Assembly: GCF_016864195.1 (NCBI RefSeq)
Contig: NZ_CP045202.1
Coordinates: 1-64,000 of the forward strand
Reading direction: 5' to 3'
DNA from: Dechloromonas sp. TW-R-39-2
GTDB lineage: Bacteria; Pseudomonadota; Gammaproteobacteria; Burkholderiales; Rhodocyclaceae
DNA length: 64,000 nucleotides
Shown: positions 32,854-42,557 of the stretch, in pieces
How positions within the stretch are numbered: the first letter of the stretch is position 1
How the letters are laid out: every line of letters starts with the position of its first letter
Notes under the pieces: model-generated
What the model was told of the DNA's origin: nothing
The model's database searches: none
What the model saw: only the letters and a program-made list of their open reading frames with translations
Made by a program: the position numbers and the translations under genes

Positions 32854-35637
32854 ATGTCAGCTCCCGCGCCCTCCAGCACCGACGAACCTCACCCTCCTCA
32901 CGCCCAAACCGTGGCCCGGCGCAGCGTCTACTGGTTTCTCGTTGCTTTTCTGGTCGCACTCTCGATTTTCGCCCTGCGCAACATTGCCGAAAAAGCCGAT
33001 GGCCTGAGCAATGCGGCGGCCATCCGCGATTGGACCCGGACGAGTACAACAATCAGCCTGGTCATTCATGAGTTGCAGAAAGAACGCGGCATGTCGAGCG
33101 GATTCATCGCTTCGAGCAGCCGGAACTTTGCCGAAACACTGGGCTTTCAGCGCCTGTCGACCGATCAGTCGCTCGCTGTCCTGAATGAAAAACTATTACC
33201 CCGCGAAGCAACACCGCCTGTCGTCGAGCGACTGCGTGAAAAACTGGCCGCCCTGCCCAAGCTGCGCGACAACGTCAGCGAACTCAAGCTGTCCCGCGAA
33301 TTCATTGTCGAACGCTATACCGACCTGATCGACGATTTGTTCGAGTTGCAACTGGCCACTTTCGGCCAGGATATTGAAGCAGCCGTCCTGCGCCAGCAAA
33401 TGGCCTTTGTCTCGCTGATGCAGGCTAAGGAAATGGCCGGCCAGGAACGCGCCCTGCTCGCCGCCATGCTCTCCGACAAGAATTTCAGCGCCGGACGCAT
33501 GGCCGCCTACCATCGGATCAAGGCTGTCGAAGATGCCCGAGTGAGCAACTTCCTGCGCCTGGCGCACCCGGCGGCAACCCATACGTTTCAAGACATACTG
33601 ACCCAGCCGGATGCCGCCCGGGCCGACCGCATCCGGTTGAATATCATCGCGGCCAGCCTGCGCGAAGCCAACGGCAATACCGAATCAGACTATCCGCTCC
33701 CGAAAGCCGAGGAATGGTTCAGTGTCTCTTCAAGCAAAATCGATGCACTGAAAAGGCTGGAAGACGAACTCGGTCTGGCAGTCAATCTCAGCGCACATCA
33801 ACTGGAAAACCGGGCCAGCCACGAGTTGATGATCAATGGCCTGCTGGCCCTGCTCTCTTTCGTGCTGGCCGCCGTTCTGCTCAACCAGATCCAGCGCGGT
33901 CGTCGGGTGGCCGAACATCGGCTCAGTCTGGCCGATGCGGTGTATCAGAACAGCGTCGAATCCATCCTGATCACCGATGCGGAACTCAAGATCATCGACA
34001 TCAACCCTGCCTTCAGCCTGGTCACCGGCTATGAGCGCAACGAGATCCTGGGCAAACACCCGCGGCTCCTCAAATCCGGCCGTCACGGTACCGATTTTTA
34101 CGAACGCATGTGGCACCACCTGAAGGCCAGCGGCAGCTGGAAAGGCGAAGTCTGGAACCGCCGCAAGAATGGCGAGATTTATCCGGCCCTGCTGTCGATT
34201 GTTGCCGTCAGGAACCATGAGAAGCAGATCACCAACTACACCGGCATGATCTTCGATCTCAGCCAGCATCAAAAAGTCGAAGCCCTGCTGGAGCAGCTGC
34301 GTACTTTCGATGCGCTGACCGGACTGCCCAATCGCGAATTCTGGCTTTCCGCCCTGGATCAGGCAATTGCCGGTGGCCAACGCAACCAGGGCTGCTTTGC
34401 CGTTCTCGAACTCGACCTCGACCGGTTCAAGATCATCAACGACTCGATGGGCCATACTGCTGGCGATGCCATCCTGATCGACACCGCAGAGCGCATCAAG
34501 AACACCCTGCGCAAGCAGGATCTGGTCACCCGCCCCGGCGGCAATCGCTTCTCCATCCTGCTCAATGAAATTACCAGCCCGCAGGATGTCGCGACGATCT
34601 GCGAAAAGCTGCTGGCCGCATTCGTCGAGCCTTTCGAGCTGGACGGCGTCATCCTGCACGTGACCGCCAGCCTGGGTGCGGCCATTTTCCCGTCCGACGG
34701 TCACGACACCAAGACACTGATGATGGCGGCCGAATCAGCCCTCTACAGCGCCAAGGCCGATGGCCGGAACCTCTACAAATACTATGCGCGGGAAATGAAT
34801 GAACTGGGCGCCCAGTTGCTCAAACTGGAGCGCATGCTGCGCCTGGCACTCGACCATGACGAATTCTCGGTCGTCTATCAACCGCAAATCAGCGCCGGCG
34901 ATGAGCGGCTGGTCGGCGTCGAAGCACTGCTGCGCTGGAACAATCCGGAACTGGGCCAGGTTTCTCCAGTCCAGTTCATCCCCGTGGCTGAAGAAACAGG
35001 GCTGATCGTCGCCATCGGCGAATGGGTGATGCGCGTTGCCTGCCAGCAAGCGCTGGCTTGGCACAAGGAACTCGGCTTCGAGGTCCCCGTCGCGGTCAAT
35101 CTGTCGGCCCGGCAGTTCCGGCGCAGCGATCTGCTGGCCACGGTGGCGCAAATCCTTGATGAAACCGGCTTGCCGAGCCATTTGCTCGAACTGGAAATCA
35201 CCGAAGGGTTGCTGATGAGCGATCCGCTGGGCGCCATCGAGATCATGCGCGGCCTGCATGCCATGGGCGTCCGGACCGCACTCGACGACTTCGGCACCGG
35301 TTATTCGTCGCTGGCCTATCTCAAGGCTTTCCCGCTCGACCGGCTGAAGATCGACCGGGCGTTCGTCCGCGATCTGCCGGACAACGCCAGCGACCGGGCC
35401 ATTTCAAACACCGTCATTGCCCTCGGCCTCAATCTCGACATGGAGGTTCTGGCCGAAGGCGTTGAAACGGAAGCGCAGCGGGATTTCCTGGCGGAATCGG
35501 GGTGCCAGGTTTTCCAGGGTTATTTCTACGGAAAACCAATGTCAGCCGGCGAACTGAGCCAGCGTATCGGGCGCGGCGAATTCCGCCCCCCGATCGCTGT
35601 CGACCGCGACAACGCGCTCAGCGCTTGCGGAAAATAA
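32854..35637 (+). CDS. NIT-PAS-GGDEF(degenerate)-EAL c-di-GMP protein
   Basis: A 927-residue membrane protein. Layout: TM1 (about 24-43), periplasmic NIT nitrate/nitrite-sensing domain (about 50-310) with the hallmark [15 protein letters not shown]2 (about 328-348), PAS (about 360-475), GGDEF-like domain (about 480-645), EAL (about 660-905). The GGDEF motif is GGNRF (562-566), so cyclase activity is unlikely. The inhibitory I-site RKQD (553-556) five residues before it is retained. The EAL domain is complete: Glu690-Ala-Leu, [10 protein letters not shown] with Asp811/Asp812, and EGVET. It is therefore most likely a phosphodiesterase tuned by nitrate or nitrite. Its last 20 bp overlap the end of convergent trmB. 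Confidence 0.9.
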   Translation: MSAPAPSSTDEPHPPHAQTVARRSVYWFLVAFLVALSIFALRNIAEKADGLSNAAAIRDWTRTSTTISLVIHELQKERGMSSGFIASSSRNFAETLGFQRLSTDQSLAVLNEKLLPREATPPVVERLREKLAALPKLRDNVSELKLSREFIVERYTDLIDDLFELQLATFGQDIEAAVLRQQMAFVSLMQAKEMAGQERALLAAMLSDKNFSAGRMAAYHRIKAVEDARVSNFLRLAHPAATHTFQDILTQPDAARADRIRLNIIAASLREANGNTESDYPLPKAEEWFSVSSSKIDALKRLEDELGLAVNLSAHQLENRASHELMINGLLALLSFVLAAVLLNQIQRGRRVAEHRLSLADAVYQNSVESILITDAELKIIDINPAFSLVTGYERNEILGKHPRLLKSGRHGTDFYERMWHHLKASGSWKGEVWNRRKNGEIYPALLSIVAVRNHEKQITNYTGMIFDLSQHQKVEALLEQLRTFDALTGLPNREFWLSALDQAIAGGQRNQGCFAVLELDLDRFKIINDSMGHTAGDAILIDTAERIKNTLRKQDLVTRPGGNRFSILLNEITSPQDVATICEKLLAAFVEPFELDGVILHVTASLGAAIFPSDGHDTKTLMMAAESALYSAKADGRNLYKYYAREMNELGAQLLKLERMLRLALDHDEFSVVYQPQISAGDERLVGVEALLRWNNPELGQVSPVQFIPVAEETGLIVAIGEWVMRVACQQALAWHKELGFEVPVAVNLSARQFRRSDLLATVAQILDETGLPSHLLELEITEGLLMSDPLGAIEIMRGLHAMGVRTALDDFGTGYSSLAYLKAFPLDRLKIDRAFVRDLPDNASDRAISNTVIALGLNLDMEVLAEGVETEAQRDFLAESGCQVFQGYFYGKPMSAGELSQRIGRGEFRPPIAVDRDNALSACGK

Positions 35638-36334
35638 CGTCCCAGACACCGTGGCCGAGACGCAGGCCGCGGTTTTCAAACTTGGTCAGCGGACGATAAT
35701 CAGGGCGCGGCGCAAAGCCATCGCTGCCATTGACCAGTGTCGGCTCGGCGGAGAGCACTTCCAGCATCTGGTGGGCGTACTCTTCCCAGTCGGTGGCGCA
35801 GTGGAAATAGCCGCCCGGCTTGAGACGCGAGGCGAGCAGCGCGACGAAGGGCGACTGGATCAACCGGCGCTTGTTGTGCCGTGCCTTGTGCCACGGATCG
35901 GGGAAGAAGACATGAATGCCGGACAGCGAACCTTCCGGCAGCATGTCGCGAACGACTTCGACGGCATCGTGCTGGCAGATGCGCAGATTGCCCAGTTCGC
36001 GCTCGGCGATCTGCTTGCACAGCGCGCCAACGCCCGGCACATGGACTTCGACGCCGAGATAATCGTTATCACGATTGGCATCGGCGATCTTGGCCGTGGT
36101 TTCCCCCATGCCGGTGCCGATTTCGAGGATTTTCGGGTTGTCACGACCGTAGACCGCAGCAAGGTCGATCGGGCCGTTTTGATAAACGACGCCGATCTTC
36201 GGCATCATCTCGCTGTAGAAACGCTCCTGCGCTTCCGACATGCGGCCGGCGCGACGGACGAAACTCTTGATGTGGCCGTGGTTTTTTTCCGGCTCGTCGC
36301 CGGCCCGGCCTTCGGTGTAAATACCTTCGCTCAT
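35618..36334 (-). CDS. trmB: tRNA (guanine-N7)-methyltransferase
   Basis: SAM-dependent methyltransferase of 238 residues making m7G46 in tRNA. Motif I is [12 protein letters not shown], followed by [32 protein letters not shown] (the TrmB signature) and the C-terminal [12 protein letters not shown]. The start overlaps the thiG stop by ATGA, an arrangement often seen in betaproteobacteria (thiS-thiG-trmB). The 3' end overlaps the convergent NIT-EAL gene by 20 bp. Confidence 0.96.
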   Translation of the reverse strand: MSEGIYTEGRAGDEPEKNHGHIKSFVRRAGRMSEAQERFYSEMMPKIGVVYQNGPIDLAAVYGRDNPKILEIGTGMGETTAKIADANRDNDYLGVEVHVPGVGALCKQIAERELGNLRICQHDAVEVVRDMLPEGSLSGIHVFFPDPWHKARHNKRRLIQSPFVALLASRLKPGGYFHCATDWEEYAHQMLEVLSAEPTLVNGSDGFAPRPDYRPLTKFENRGLRLGHGVWDVIFRKR

Positions 36335-37113
36335 GAGCCAATCAATCCGGAAGTCGGCGACGATGGGTCGGCCGAGTAAAGTTTGCGCGGCATGCGGCCG
36401 GCCAGGAAAGCCTCGCGGCCCGCTTCAACGCCCTTCTTCATGGCGCTGGCCATGAGGATCGGGTTCTTTGCATGCGCGATGGCCGTGTTCATCAATACGC
36501 CATCGCAACCCAGTTCCATCGCGATAGTCGCGTCGGAAGCCGTGCCAACGCCGGCATCGACGATCACCGGCACCTTGGCGTTATCGATGATCAGGCGCAG
36601 GTTCCACGGATTGAGGATGCCCATGCCGGAACCGATCAGCGAAGCCAGCGGCATTACGGCAACACAGCCGATTTCTTCGAGCATCTTGGCCTGGATCGGA
36701 TCGTCCGAGCAGTAAACCATCACATGAAAACCATCCTTGACCAGCGTTTCGGCGGCTTTCAGCGTTTCCGGCATGTTCGGGAACAGGCTGGTCGGATCGC
36801 CGAGCACTTCGAGCTTGCACAGCGGATGGCCATCGAGCAGTTCGCGCGCCAGGCGCAGCGTGCGCACGGCGTCATCGGCCGTATAGCAGCCGGCCGTATT
36901 CGGCAGGATGGTGAATTGCGAAGGCGGCAGCGCATCGAGCAGATTCGGCTGGCTGGCATCCTGGCCGATATTGGTCCGGCGGATGGCAACGGTAACGATC
37001 TCGGCACCGGAGGCGTCAATTGCCGCCCGGGTTTCGGCGAAATCCTTGTATTTGCCGGTACCGACCAGCAAACGCGAGCGGTACGCCTTACCGGCGATAG
37101 TCAATTGGTGCAT
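36331..37113 (-). CDS. thiG: Thiazole synthase ThiG
   Basis: A 260-residue TIM-barrel enzyme that builds the thiazole phosphate of thiamine from deoxyxylulose phosphate, dehydroglycine/glycine imine and ThiS thiocarboxylate. Typical segments: [46 protein letters not shown] (with the imine-forming lysine), [25 protein letters not shown] and [15 protein letters not shown]. It is downstream of thiS with a 93-bp gap and coupled to trmB. No TPP riboswitch is visible in the 93 bp or directly upstream of thiS. Confidence 0.96.
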   Translation of the reverse strand: MHQLTIAGKAYRSRLLVGTGKYKDFAETRAAIDASGAEIVTVAIRRTNIGQDASQPNLLDALPPSQFTILPNTAGCYTADDAVRTLRLARELLDGHPLCKLEVLGDPTSLFPNMPETLKAAETLVKDGFHVMVYCSDDPIQAKMLEEIGCVAVMPLASLIGSGMGILNPWNLRLIIDNAKVPVIVDAGVGTASDATIAMELGCDGVLMNTAIAHAKNPILMASAMKKGVEAGREAFLAGRMPRKLYSADPSSPTSGLIGS

Positions 37114-37206
37114 GAGCGTGGAGTCCTGTCGTAAATATTCCGGATCGAGTCACTGCGACACCAGAACGATGGCCCCCGATCCCGCAGCCTCGTTCCTCGG
37201 CATGCC

Positions 37207-37410
37207 TCAGCCGCCGCCGACGGCGACGACGATTTCAAGCCGGTCGCCGGTACACAACTGCGTTGCCGGATGCTGGCTTTTCGGAACGATTTCGCCGTTG
37301 CGTTCGACAGCGATCCGCTTGCCGGTGTAACCCAGCAGGTCGACCAGCGCGGCAACGGTCAGGGCATCGGGGAACTGGCGGCTGACGCCATTCAGGGTAA
37401 GTTCTAGCAT
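37207..37410 (-). CDS. thiS: Sulfur carrier protein ThiS
   Basis: A 67-residue ubiquitin-fold sulfur carrier for thiazole synthesis. It begins MLELTLNGVSRQF and ends in Gly-Gly, here as VAVGGG, the residue that is adenylated and converted to thiocarboxylate. It is first in thiS-thiG-trmB. The gap of 93 bp before thiG is longer than usual for this pair and contains no open frame or clear hairpin. Confidence 0.95.
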   Translation of the reverse strand: MLELTLNGVSRQFPDALTVAALVDLLGYTGKRIAVERNGEIVPKSQHPATQLCTGDRLEIVVAVGGG

Positions 37411-37461
37411 CCGGCTATTTTAGCCGAAGCAAAGACAGGACGCCGCGCCGTCGAACAGACT

Positions 37462-40353
37462 TCAGCGCGGCTTGCCTCCATCAACATGGGCAAATTGCAG
37501 GAAGTCAGCCGGGGCCAGCGGCCGGCTGTAGTAATAGCCTTGAATCTCGTTGCAGCCGGCGCGCCGGATGAAGTCGAGCTGTTCGGCAGTTTCGACGCCC
37601 TCGGCAATGGCCCGCATGTTGAGCGACTGGGCGATACTGATCACGGCGCGCGACATCGCCGCACTTTCTTCATTGACGCAGGCATCGGCAATGAAGCTGC
37701 GGTCGATTTTCAGTTTATCGACGCGGAAACGCTTGAGATAGGCCAGGCTGGAGTAACCCGTGCCGAAATCATCGATAGCGACCGTTGCACCGATTCCCTT
37801 GAGCGCACCGATCACATCCTGAACCAGAATGCTGTCGTCGATCAGCGTCGATTCGGTCAGTTCGATCTGGATCAGTTCCGGCGAAATCCCGGCCTGACGC
37901 GCCGCACGCTGTACCGCATCGACCAGGTCGGCACGGTAAATCTGCACCCCGGAGACGTTGACCGCGATACGGCAATCCAGCCCGGCATCGCGCCAGCGCC
38001 GCGCCTGTTCGCAAGCCTGGTTGATGACCCATTCGCCGAGCGGCAGGATCAAGCCGATTTCTTCGGCCACCGGAATAAACTCAACCGGCGACACGGCTGG
38101 CCCGCCTTGCGGGTTCCAGCGCAACAAGGCTTCGGCACCGAACACCCGGCCCGAATCGGCATAAATCTGTGGCTGGTAAACCAGGCTGAATTCGTTGCCA
38201 CCCAGCGCGCGCCGCAGGCTGTTGGCCAGGTTCATCCGGCGCTTGGCCTGCTCGTCCATCTGCGGCAGGAAGAAGCTGTAGGTGCCGCGCGCCTGTTCTT
38301 TCGAGGCATACATCGCGGTATCGGCCTTTTGCATCAGCAAATCAAAGTCATCACCATCCTGCGGCCCGATGACAATGCCGAGCGAAGCCGAGGTATTCAG
38401 CGTGTGTTCGCCGATCTGGAAAGGCTGGGCGAGAGTGGCAATGACCTTTTCGGCAATCCGGGCCGCGATCTCCCGCCCTTCGATGTCGCCCAGGATCAGG
38501 ATGAATTCATCGCCCCCCAGACGGCTCAAGGTATCGCATTCGCGCAGGCAACTGCGCAGGCGCTTGACCACGGCAATCAGCAAATTGTCGCCGACACGGT
38601 GGCCGAGCGAATCATTGATCCGTTTGAAGTGATCGAGATCGAGGAACATGAAGGCGATGCTGCGCCCCGAACGCCGCGCCTGCGCCATGATCTGGTTGAA
38701 TCGCTCGCGCAGCAGAACGCGGTTGGGCAGGCTGGTCAGCGGGTCATGGTGCGCCAGATACTGGATGCGCTCCTGCGCCGCCTTACGTTCCGTAATATCG
38801 GAAAAGCAGCCGATGTAATTGATCACTTCGCCCACGGCGTCGCGCACCACCGTAATCGACAGCCATTTCGGGTAAACCTGCCCGTTCCGGCGCCGATCCC
38901 AGACCTCGCCCTCCCACACGCCACGCTCGACCACTGCCGCCCACATCGCGGCATAAAACGCGGGATCATGGCGCCCGGACTTGAGGATGCGTGGCGTCTG
39001 CCCCAGGACTTCATTCCGTTCGTAGCCGGTAATCTGCGTAAAGGCCCGATTGATGTTGACGATCACCCCGGAACGGTCGGTAATCATCAAGGCTTCCGAA
39101 CTGTGGGCAAAGACCCGCTCGGCCAGATGCAATTCGGCCTCTTGCTGGTGCTTGGTCGTCACATCGGTGTAAACCCAGATCGAGCCTTCGGTCACATTTC
39201 CCCGATCCAGCGGGCGACCGGTGAGCATGATCCAGACGGGCGAACCATCGCGCCGGCGCATTTCGTATTCGCTCTGGGCCGCCCCCTTGCTTTCCAGATC
39301 GGCGTACATCTCGTTGCCGATTTTTTCGTATTGCGCGTCGGAGTCATAAAATGGCCGGGTCAGCCCACCTTCGAGCTGGCCGGGGTCGTCGTACAGGAAC
39401 ATCTCGGCGAGGCGCTGGTTGCAACTGATGATCCGGCGCTGGCGCACCCAGACGATCCCGACATGCGCGTTGTCGAAAATGAGCCGCTGCTCTTCAAGCA
39501 AACGCATGATCCGCGCTTCGTCGTTCTTGCGTGCCGTGATGTCGGTATAGGACGAGATGAACCCGCCATCCGGCAAGGGCGAGCCCTTGATTTCAAGCAC
39601 CGTCCCGTCGGGCCGGACGCGCTCGAAGCAATGGGCCGTCGCACTGCGCGCCCGAGCCAACGCTTCGGCGACATAGGCTTCGACATCGACCGAGCCGTAT
39701 TCGCCGCGCCGGGCATTGAAGCGAATGTAGTCTTCGAGCGGCGTCGGTCCATCGAGCAAGGTCTCGGGAAAATCCAGTATCCGGCGAAACTGCTGGTTGT
39801 GCTTGATCAGACGCAGATCGCTGTCAGTCACCGAAATGGCACTGGGGAAGTGCTCGATCATCGCATTCAGGATCTGGTGCTCGCGGCGCAAGGCTTCATC
39901 GGCCCGGCGCTGGGCCGAAATATCCTGCAGCGTTTCGATCGCACCGACCACCTCGCCGGCCATGTTGCGCAACGGTGCCGCCGTGAAGTACAGCCAGGTT
40001 CCGGCCGGCCCCATCTGCGGGAAAAAATCTTCCGCCTCGTAGGAGCCGGGAATAATGGTCGAACGACGGAATTTGTTGCTGTAATAGGCGCCGACGCCGG
40101 ATTCGAGTTCGCCGGACACAACCAGATCGGCCATCACCGGGCGGGCGGCCGGGTAAAACGGCTTCCATTGATCGGTAGTTCCCAGCATCTGGCCGGCAGA
40201 GTAGCCCAGCACGAACTCGCAGGCGCGGTTCCAGTGCGTCACGCAGTGATCCAGATTGATCACGAACGTTGGCACCGGCGAGCCATCGAGAATCTCGTCG
40301 AGCTGTTTCAGGTCGATCCCGAGATCGGCCGAATGCCCGCTTGCAGTTGTCAC
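37462..40353 (-). CDS. Multi-PAS GGDEF-EAL c-di-GMP protein
   Basis: A 963-residue soluble-looking regulator with no transmembrane segment. The N-terminal 520 residues hold about four PAS/PAC modules, starting at residue 13 and ending with the PAC block VWDRRRNGQVYPKWLSI. Then comes an intact GGDEF domain with motif GGDEF at 613-617 and I-site RECD (604-607), and an intact EAL domain with Glu741-Ala-Leu, [13 protein letters not shown] and EGVET. Both activities are possible; the I-site suggests product inhibition. Many tandem PAS domains point to redox, heme or flavin sensing, with cofactors unknown. It stands alone with its own upstream AT-rich region. Confidence 0.93.
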   Translation of the reverse strand: MTTASGHSADLGIDLKQLDEILDGSPVPTFVINLDHCVTHWNRACEFVLGYSAGQMLGTTDQWKPFYPAARPVMADLVVSGELESGVGAYYSNKFRRSTIIPGSYEAEDFFPQMGPAGTWLYFTAAPLRNMAGEVVGAIETLQDISAQRRADEALRREHQILNAMIEHFPSAISVTDSDLRLIKHNQQFRRILDFPETLLDGPTPLEDYIRFNARRGEYGSVDVEAYVAEALARARSATAHCFERVRPDGTVLEIKGSPLPDGGFISSYTDITARKNDEARIMRLLEEQRLIFDNAHVGIVWVRQRRIISCNQRLAEMFLYDDPGQLEGGLTRPFYDSDAQYEKIGNEMYADLESKGAAQSEYEMRRRDGSPVWIMLTGRPLDRGNVTEGSIWVYTDVTTKHQQEAELHLAERVFAHSSEALMITDRSGVIVNINRAFTQITGYERNEVLGQTPRILKSGRHDPAFYAAMWAAVVERGVWEGEVWDRRRNGQVYPKWLSITVVRDAVGEVINYIGCFSDITERKAAQERIQYLAHHDPLTSLPNRVLLRERFNQIMAQARRSGRSIAFMFLDLDHFKRINDSLGHRVGDNLLIAVVKRLRSCLRECDTLSRLGGDEFILILGDIEGREIAARIAEKVIATLAQPFQIGEHTLNTSASLGIVIGPQDGDDFDLLMQKADTAMYASKEQARGTYSFFLPQMDEQAKRRMNLANSLRRALGGNEFSLVYQPQIYADSGRVFGAEALLRWNPQGGPAVSPVEFIPVAEEIGLILPLGEWVINQACEQARRWRDAGLDCRIAVNVSGVQIYRADLVDAVQRAARQAGISPELIQIELTESTLIDDSILVQDVIGALKGIGATVAIDDFGTGYSSLAYLKRFRVDKLKIDRSFIADACVNEESAAMSRAVISIAQSLNMRAIAEGVETAEQLDFIRRAGCNEIQGYYYSRPLAPADFLQFAHVDGGKPR

Positions 40354-40374
40354 CTTCGTCTCCGTACCTGTGGC

Positions 40375-40445
40375 ATCAGCCGGGCAAGCTCATGCCTGGC
40401 CCGAGCAGTCTTAATTATTACTTTTGTTATATACGGAATATTACC
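40375..40445 (-). promoter_or_regulatory. AT-rich candidate promoter and leader hairpin of the PAS-GGDEF-EAL gene
   Basis: Between the SDR stop and the PAS-GGDEF-EAL start, the minus strand has an unusually AT-rich stretch (40412-40442, containing TATATAAC and TAATAATTAAG). It is followed toward the gene by an 8-bp imperfect hairpin with arms GCCGGGCA (40378-40385) and TGCCTGGC (40392-40399). This looks like a promoter plus a leader stem, but no element matches consensus cleanly. Confidence 0.3.
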
Positions 40446-40463
40446 TGCTTGCCAGCCGGAATC

Positions 40464-41237
40464 CTAGAGCGGCAACCCTCGGGGCTTGCGGGGCGCACCG
40501 GCAAACAAGCGGTCGTAAAGAAAATTCGGCAACAAGCGCAGCACTTTGGCGACGATGCCCATCTGCCACGGGATGACCGTATAGCTGACGCCGCGCTCGA
40601 CGGCACGGGCAAAACGCTCGGCGGCCTGGTCGGCCGGCAGCAAAAACGGCATTTTGTAGGGGTTGACCGCAGTCATCGGGGTTGCGATATAGCCGGGCGC
40701 AATCGTCACGACCTTGATGCCGTAGGGCCGCATTTCAAGGCGCAGGCTTTCAAGATAGGCAATCGCCGCGGCCTTTGACGCCGAATAGGCTTCGGCCCCG
40801 GGCAAACCGCGAATACCAGCCACCGAAGCGATCCCGACCAGGCGCCGCTCACCGCCAGCGGCCTTGATCGCCGGGATGAAAGGCGCAAAAGTTGCGGCCA
40901 GCCCGAACACATTGATTTCCATGACCCGGCGGAAAACCGCCAGATCTTCCTCGCACTCGGTCAGCGTACCGGCCGAAACGCCGGCACTGGCGATGACGAT
41001 ATCCGGCGCACCGAAACGGGCGATGAAATCATTCGCTGCCGCATGCAGTGCCGGCGCATCGCCGACATCGAGCGCATAACAGGCATGCTGCCCGCCCAGC
41101 CGCTGGTTGAGCGCAGCAAGCACCTCGGCCCGCCGGGCCATCAGCCCCAATTGCGCGCCTTGTGCGGCATAGTAAACGGCAAGCGCCTCGCCGATACCCG
41201 ACGAGGCGCCCGTAATGAGGACCTTGAGACGGCTCAA
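40464..41237 (-). CDS. Short-chain dehydrogenase/reductase
   Basis: A 257-residue NAD(P)-dependent oxidoreductase of the classical SDR family. It has the cofactor loop TGASSGIGEAL (residues 9-19), the ARR after the second strand suggesting NADP preference, ASAGVS (NNAG equivalent), and catalytic Ser in GIASVAG with the YSASK motif. The C-terminal 50 residues (YTVIPWQMGIVAKVLRLLPNFLYDRLF) form a hydrophobic/amphipathic extension seen in membrane-associated lipid-type SDRs. The start is TTG 41237, directly abutting the dsbA stop with no gap, so it depends on dsbA translation. The substrate is unknown. Confidence 0.88.
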   Translation of the reverse strand: MSRLKVLITGASSGIGEALAVYYAAQGAQLGLMARRAEVLAALNQRLGGQHACYALDVGDAPALHAAANDFIARFGAPDIVIASAGVSAGTLTECEEDLAVFRRVMEINVFGLAATFAPFIPAIKAAGGERRLVGIASVAGIRGLPGAEAYSASKAAAIAYLESLRLEMRPYGIKVVTIAPGYIATPMTAVNPYKMPFLLPADQAAERFARAVERGVSYTVIPWQMGIVAKVLRLLPNFLYDRLFAGAPRKPRGLPL

Positions 41238-41882
41238 TTACTTCTTGCCGGACTTCTCGCTGCGAACCTTGGCGATCAGCTTGTCGGAAATCTGCAGCGT
41301 TTCGGTGAAATCCTTGCCGCCGACCAGATACTTGCCTTCGACAGCCAGCGCCGGCACGCCCTGAATCTTGTAAGCCTGAGCCATCTGGTCACCACGCTTG
41401 ACCTTGCTCATGACACCGAAGGAATTGAAGGTTTCGGCAAACTTCTTCGGATCGACGCCTTTCTTGACGACCCATTCGGCCAGCGCCTTTTCTTCAAAAA
41501 GGTTGATCCGCTCGGCATGAATGGCCTTGAAGACATCACCATCCAGCTTGGCCAGATCGCCGGTGATTTCCAGGGTGTAATAAAGCTTGGCGATATTCGC
41601 CCAGGCGCCACGCCCGAAGGTGATCGGGACGCGCTTGACGACCACGTCAGACGGCAGCTTGCCGATCCACGACGACAGTTGCGGATGGAAATCGCTGCAG
41701 TGCGGGCAGCCGTAGCTGAAAAACTCCAGCACTTCAATCTTGCCGGCATCCTCGGTCGGCTGGGCCGGCGTGATCGCCGTGTAATCCTTGCCGGCACTCT
41801 GGGCCTGCGCAGGCAATGCAACGGTCAACGCGGCGCCAAGGGCAAAAATGGCGGCAACAAAACTGCGACGGGCAAACTTCAC
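41238..41882 (-). CDS. dsbA: Thiol:disulfide interchange protein DsbA
   Basis: Periplasmic thioredoxin-fold oxidase of 214 residues that introduces disulfides in exported proteins. A signal peptide is visible at residues 1-27 (RRSFVAAIFALGAALTVALPAQA). The active site is FFSYGCPHCSDFHP with the CPHC dipeptide characteristic of DsbA, and the cis-proline region is IQGVPALAVEGKYL. It lies 3 bp after the SPOR protein gene and abuts the SDR gene. The order argS-SPOR-dsbA-SDR is common in betaproteobacteria. Confidence 0.95.
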   Translation of the reverse strand: MKFARRSFVAAIFALGAALTVALPAQAQSAGKDYTAITPAQPTEDAGKIEVLEFFSYGCPHCSDFHPQLSSWIGKLPSDVVVKRVPITFGRGAWANIAKLYYTLEITGDLAKLDGDVFKAIHAERINLFEEKALAEWVVKKGVDPKKFAETFNSFGVMSKVKRGDQMAQAYKIQGVPALAVEGKYLVGGKDFTETLQISDKLIAKVRSEKSGKK

Positions 41883-41885
41883 GGC

Positions 41886-42545
41886 TTACTCCTTGTTCTT
41901 GGCTAATTGGGCATCGATACCGGCTTTGGCCAGTTCGGCGCGGGTTTTGTTCAATTCATCGATCTTGGTATAAGGACCGACCCGTACCCGGTACAGCGTC
42001 TTGTCCTGAATCATCACCTGCTGGATGACGGCTTCAACTCCCATAAACGCAAGCTTGGCCTTTTGGTTGTCCGCATCCTGCGCCGTACTGAAAGAACCGG
42101 CCTGCAGGAAAAGCGGTGTCTTGCTTTCCTTGGACTCTTCCTTCTTCGGCTCTTCCTTCTTTTCGTCCTTTTTAGGCTCGTCTTTCCGCACTTCCGGCTT
42201 GCCCGCCTTGTCCGGTACGGCGTCCGCCTTACCCGGCAGGATGTCGTAGAACTGGAAACGCTTCTCCGGCACCGGATCGCCCGGCTTGCCCGGCAAGGCA
42301 ACAGGCTGGGCCGGCTGGGTAGCCGGGGCATTGCCGGCCGGCTTGCCGTTGGCCGGCGCGGCATCGGGCTTGGCCGATGCCTGAACCTGCTTGTTGAACG
42401 GCAACGGCGCCTTGTTCATGTACCAGACGACCCCAGCCGCGACACCGACGCCGAGGACAAGACCGATGAACATGCCGATCAGCGTGCCGCCGCCCGATTT
42501 CTTTTTCGCCGGTTGATTCCTGCGCGGTTTCATATCGCGGGTCAT
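41886..42545 (-). CDS. SPOR-domain cell-division/envelope protein (FtsN-like)
   Basis: A 219-residue bitopic inner-membrane protein. Residues 1-16 are basic and cytoplasmic, about 18-42 form one transmembrane helix (GGTLIGMFIGLVLGVGVAAGV), 43-145 are a Pro/Ala then Lys/Glu-rich periplasmic linker (KKDEKKEEPKKEESKESK), and about 148-219 form a SPOR domain (LFLQAGSFSTAQDADNQKAKL ... YRVRVGPYTKIDELNKTRAEL). SPOR domains bind denuded peptidoglycan glycans at the septum. The layout matches FtsN-like proteins, but short conserved FtsN essential motifs cannot be confirmed by eye. It is 12 bp downstream of argS. Confidence 0.9.
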   Translation of the reverse strand: MTRDMKPRRNQPAKKKSGGGTLIGMFIGLVLGVGVAAGVVWYMNKAPLPFNKQVQASAKPDAAPANGKPAGNAPATQPAQPVALPGKPGDPVPEKRFQFYDILPGKADAVPDKAGKPEVRKDEPKKDEKKEEPKKEESKESKTPLFLQAGSFSTAQDADNQKAKLAFMGVEAVIQQVMIQDKTLYRVRVGPYTKIDELNKTRAELAKAGIDAQLAKNKE

Positions 42546-42557
42546 GAGTTGTTTTCC

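Noticed and set aside
37114..37206. Missing gene or riboswitch in the thiS-thiG gap
   Set aside because: The 93 bp contain no open frame with a start signal and none of the conserved TPP riboswitch core sequences on either strand.
37486..40467. 993-codon open frame on the plus strand
   Set aside because: Antisense to the PAS-GGDEF-EAL gene across its whole length, with no recognisable motif and no ribosome site; a codon-bias shadow.
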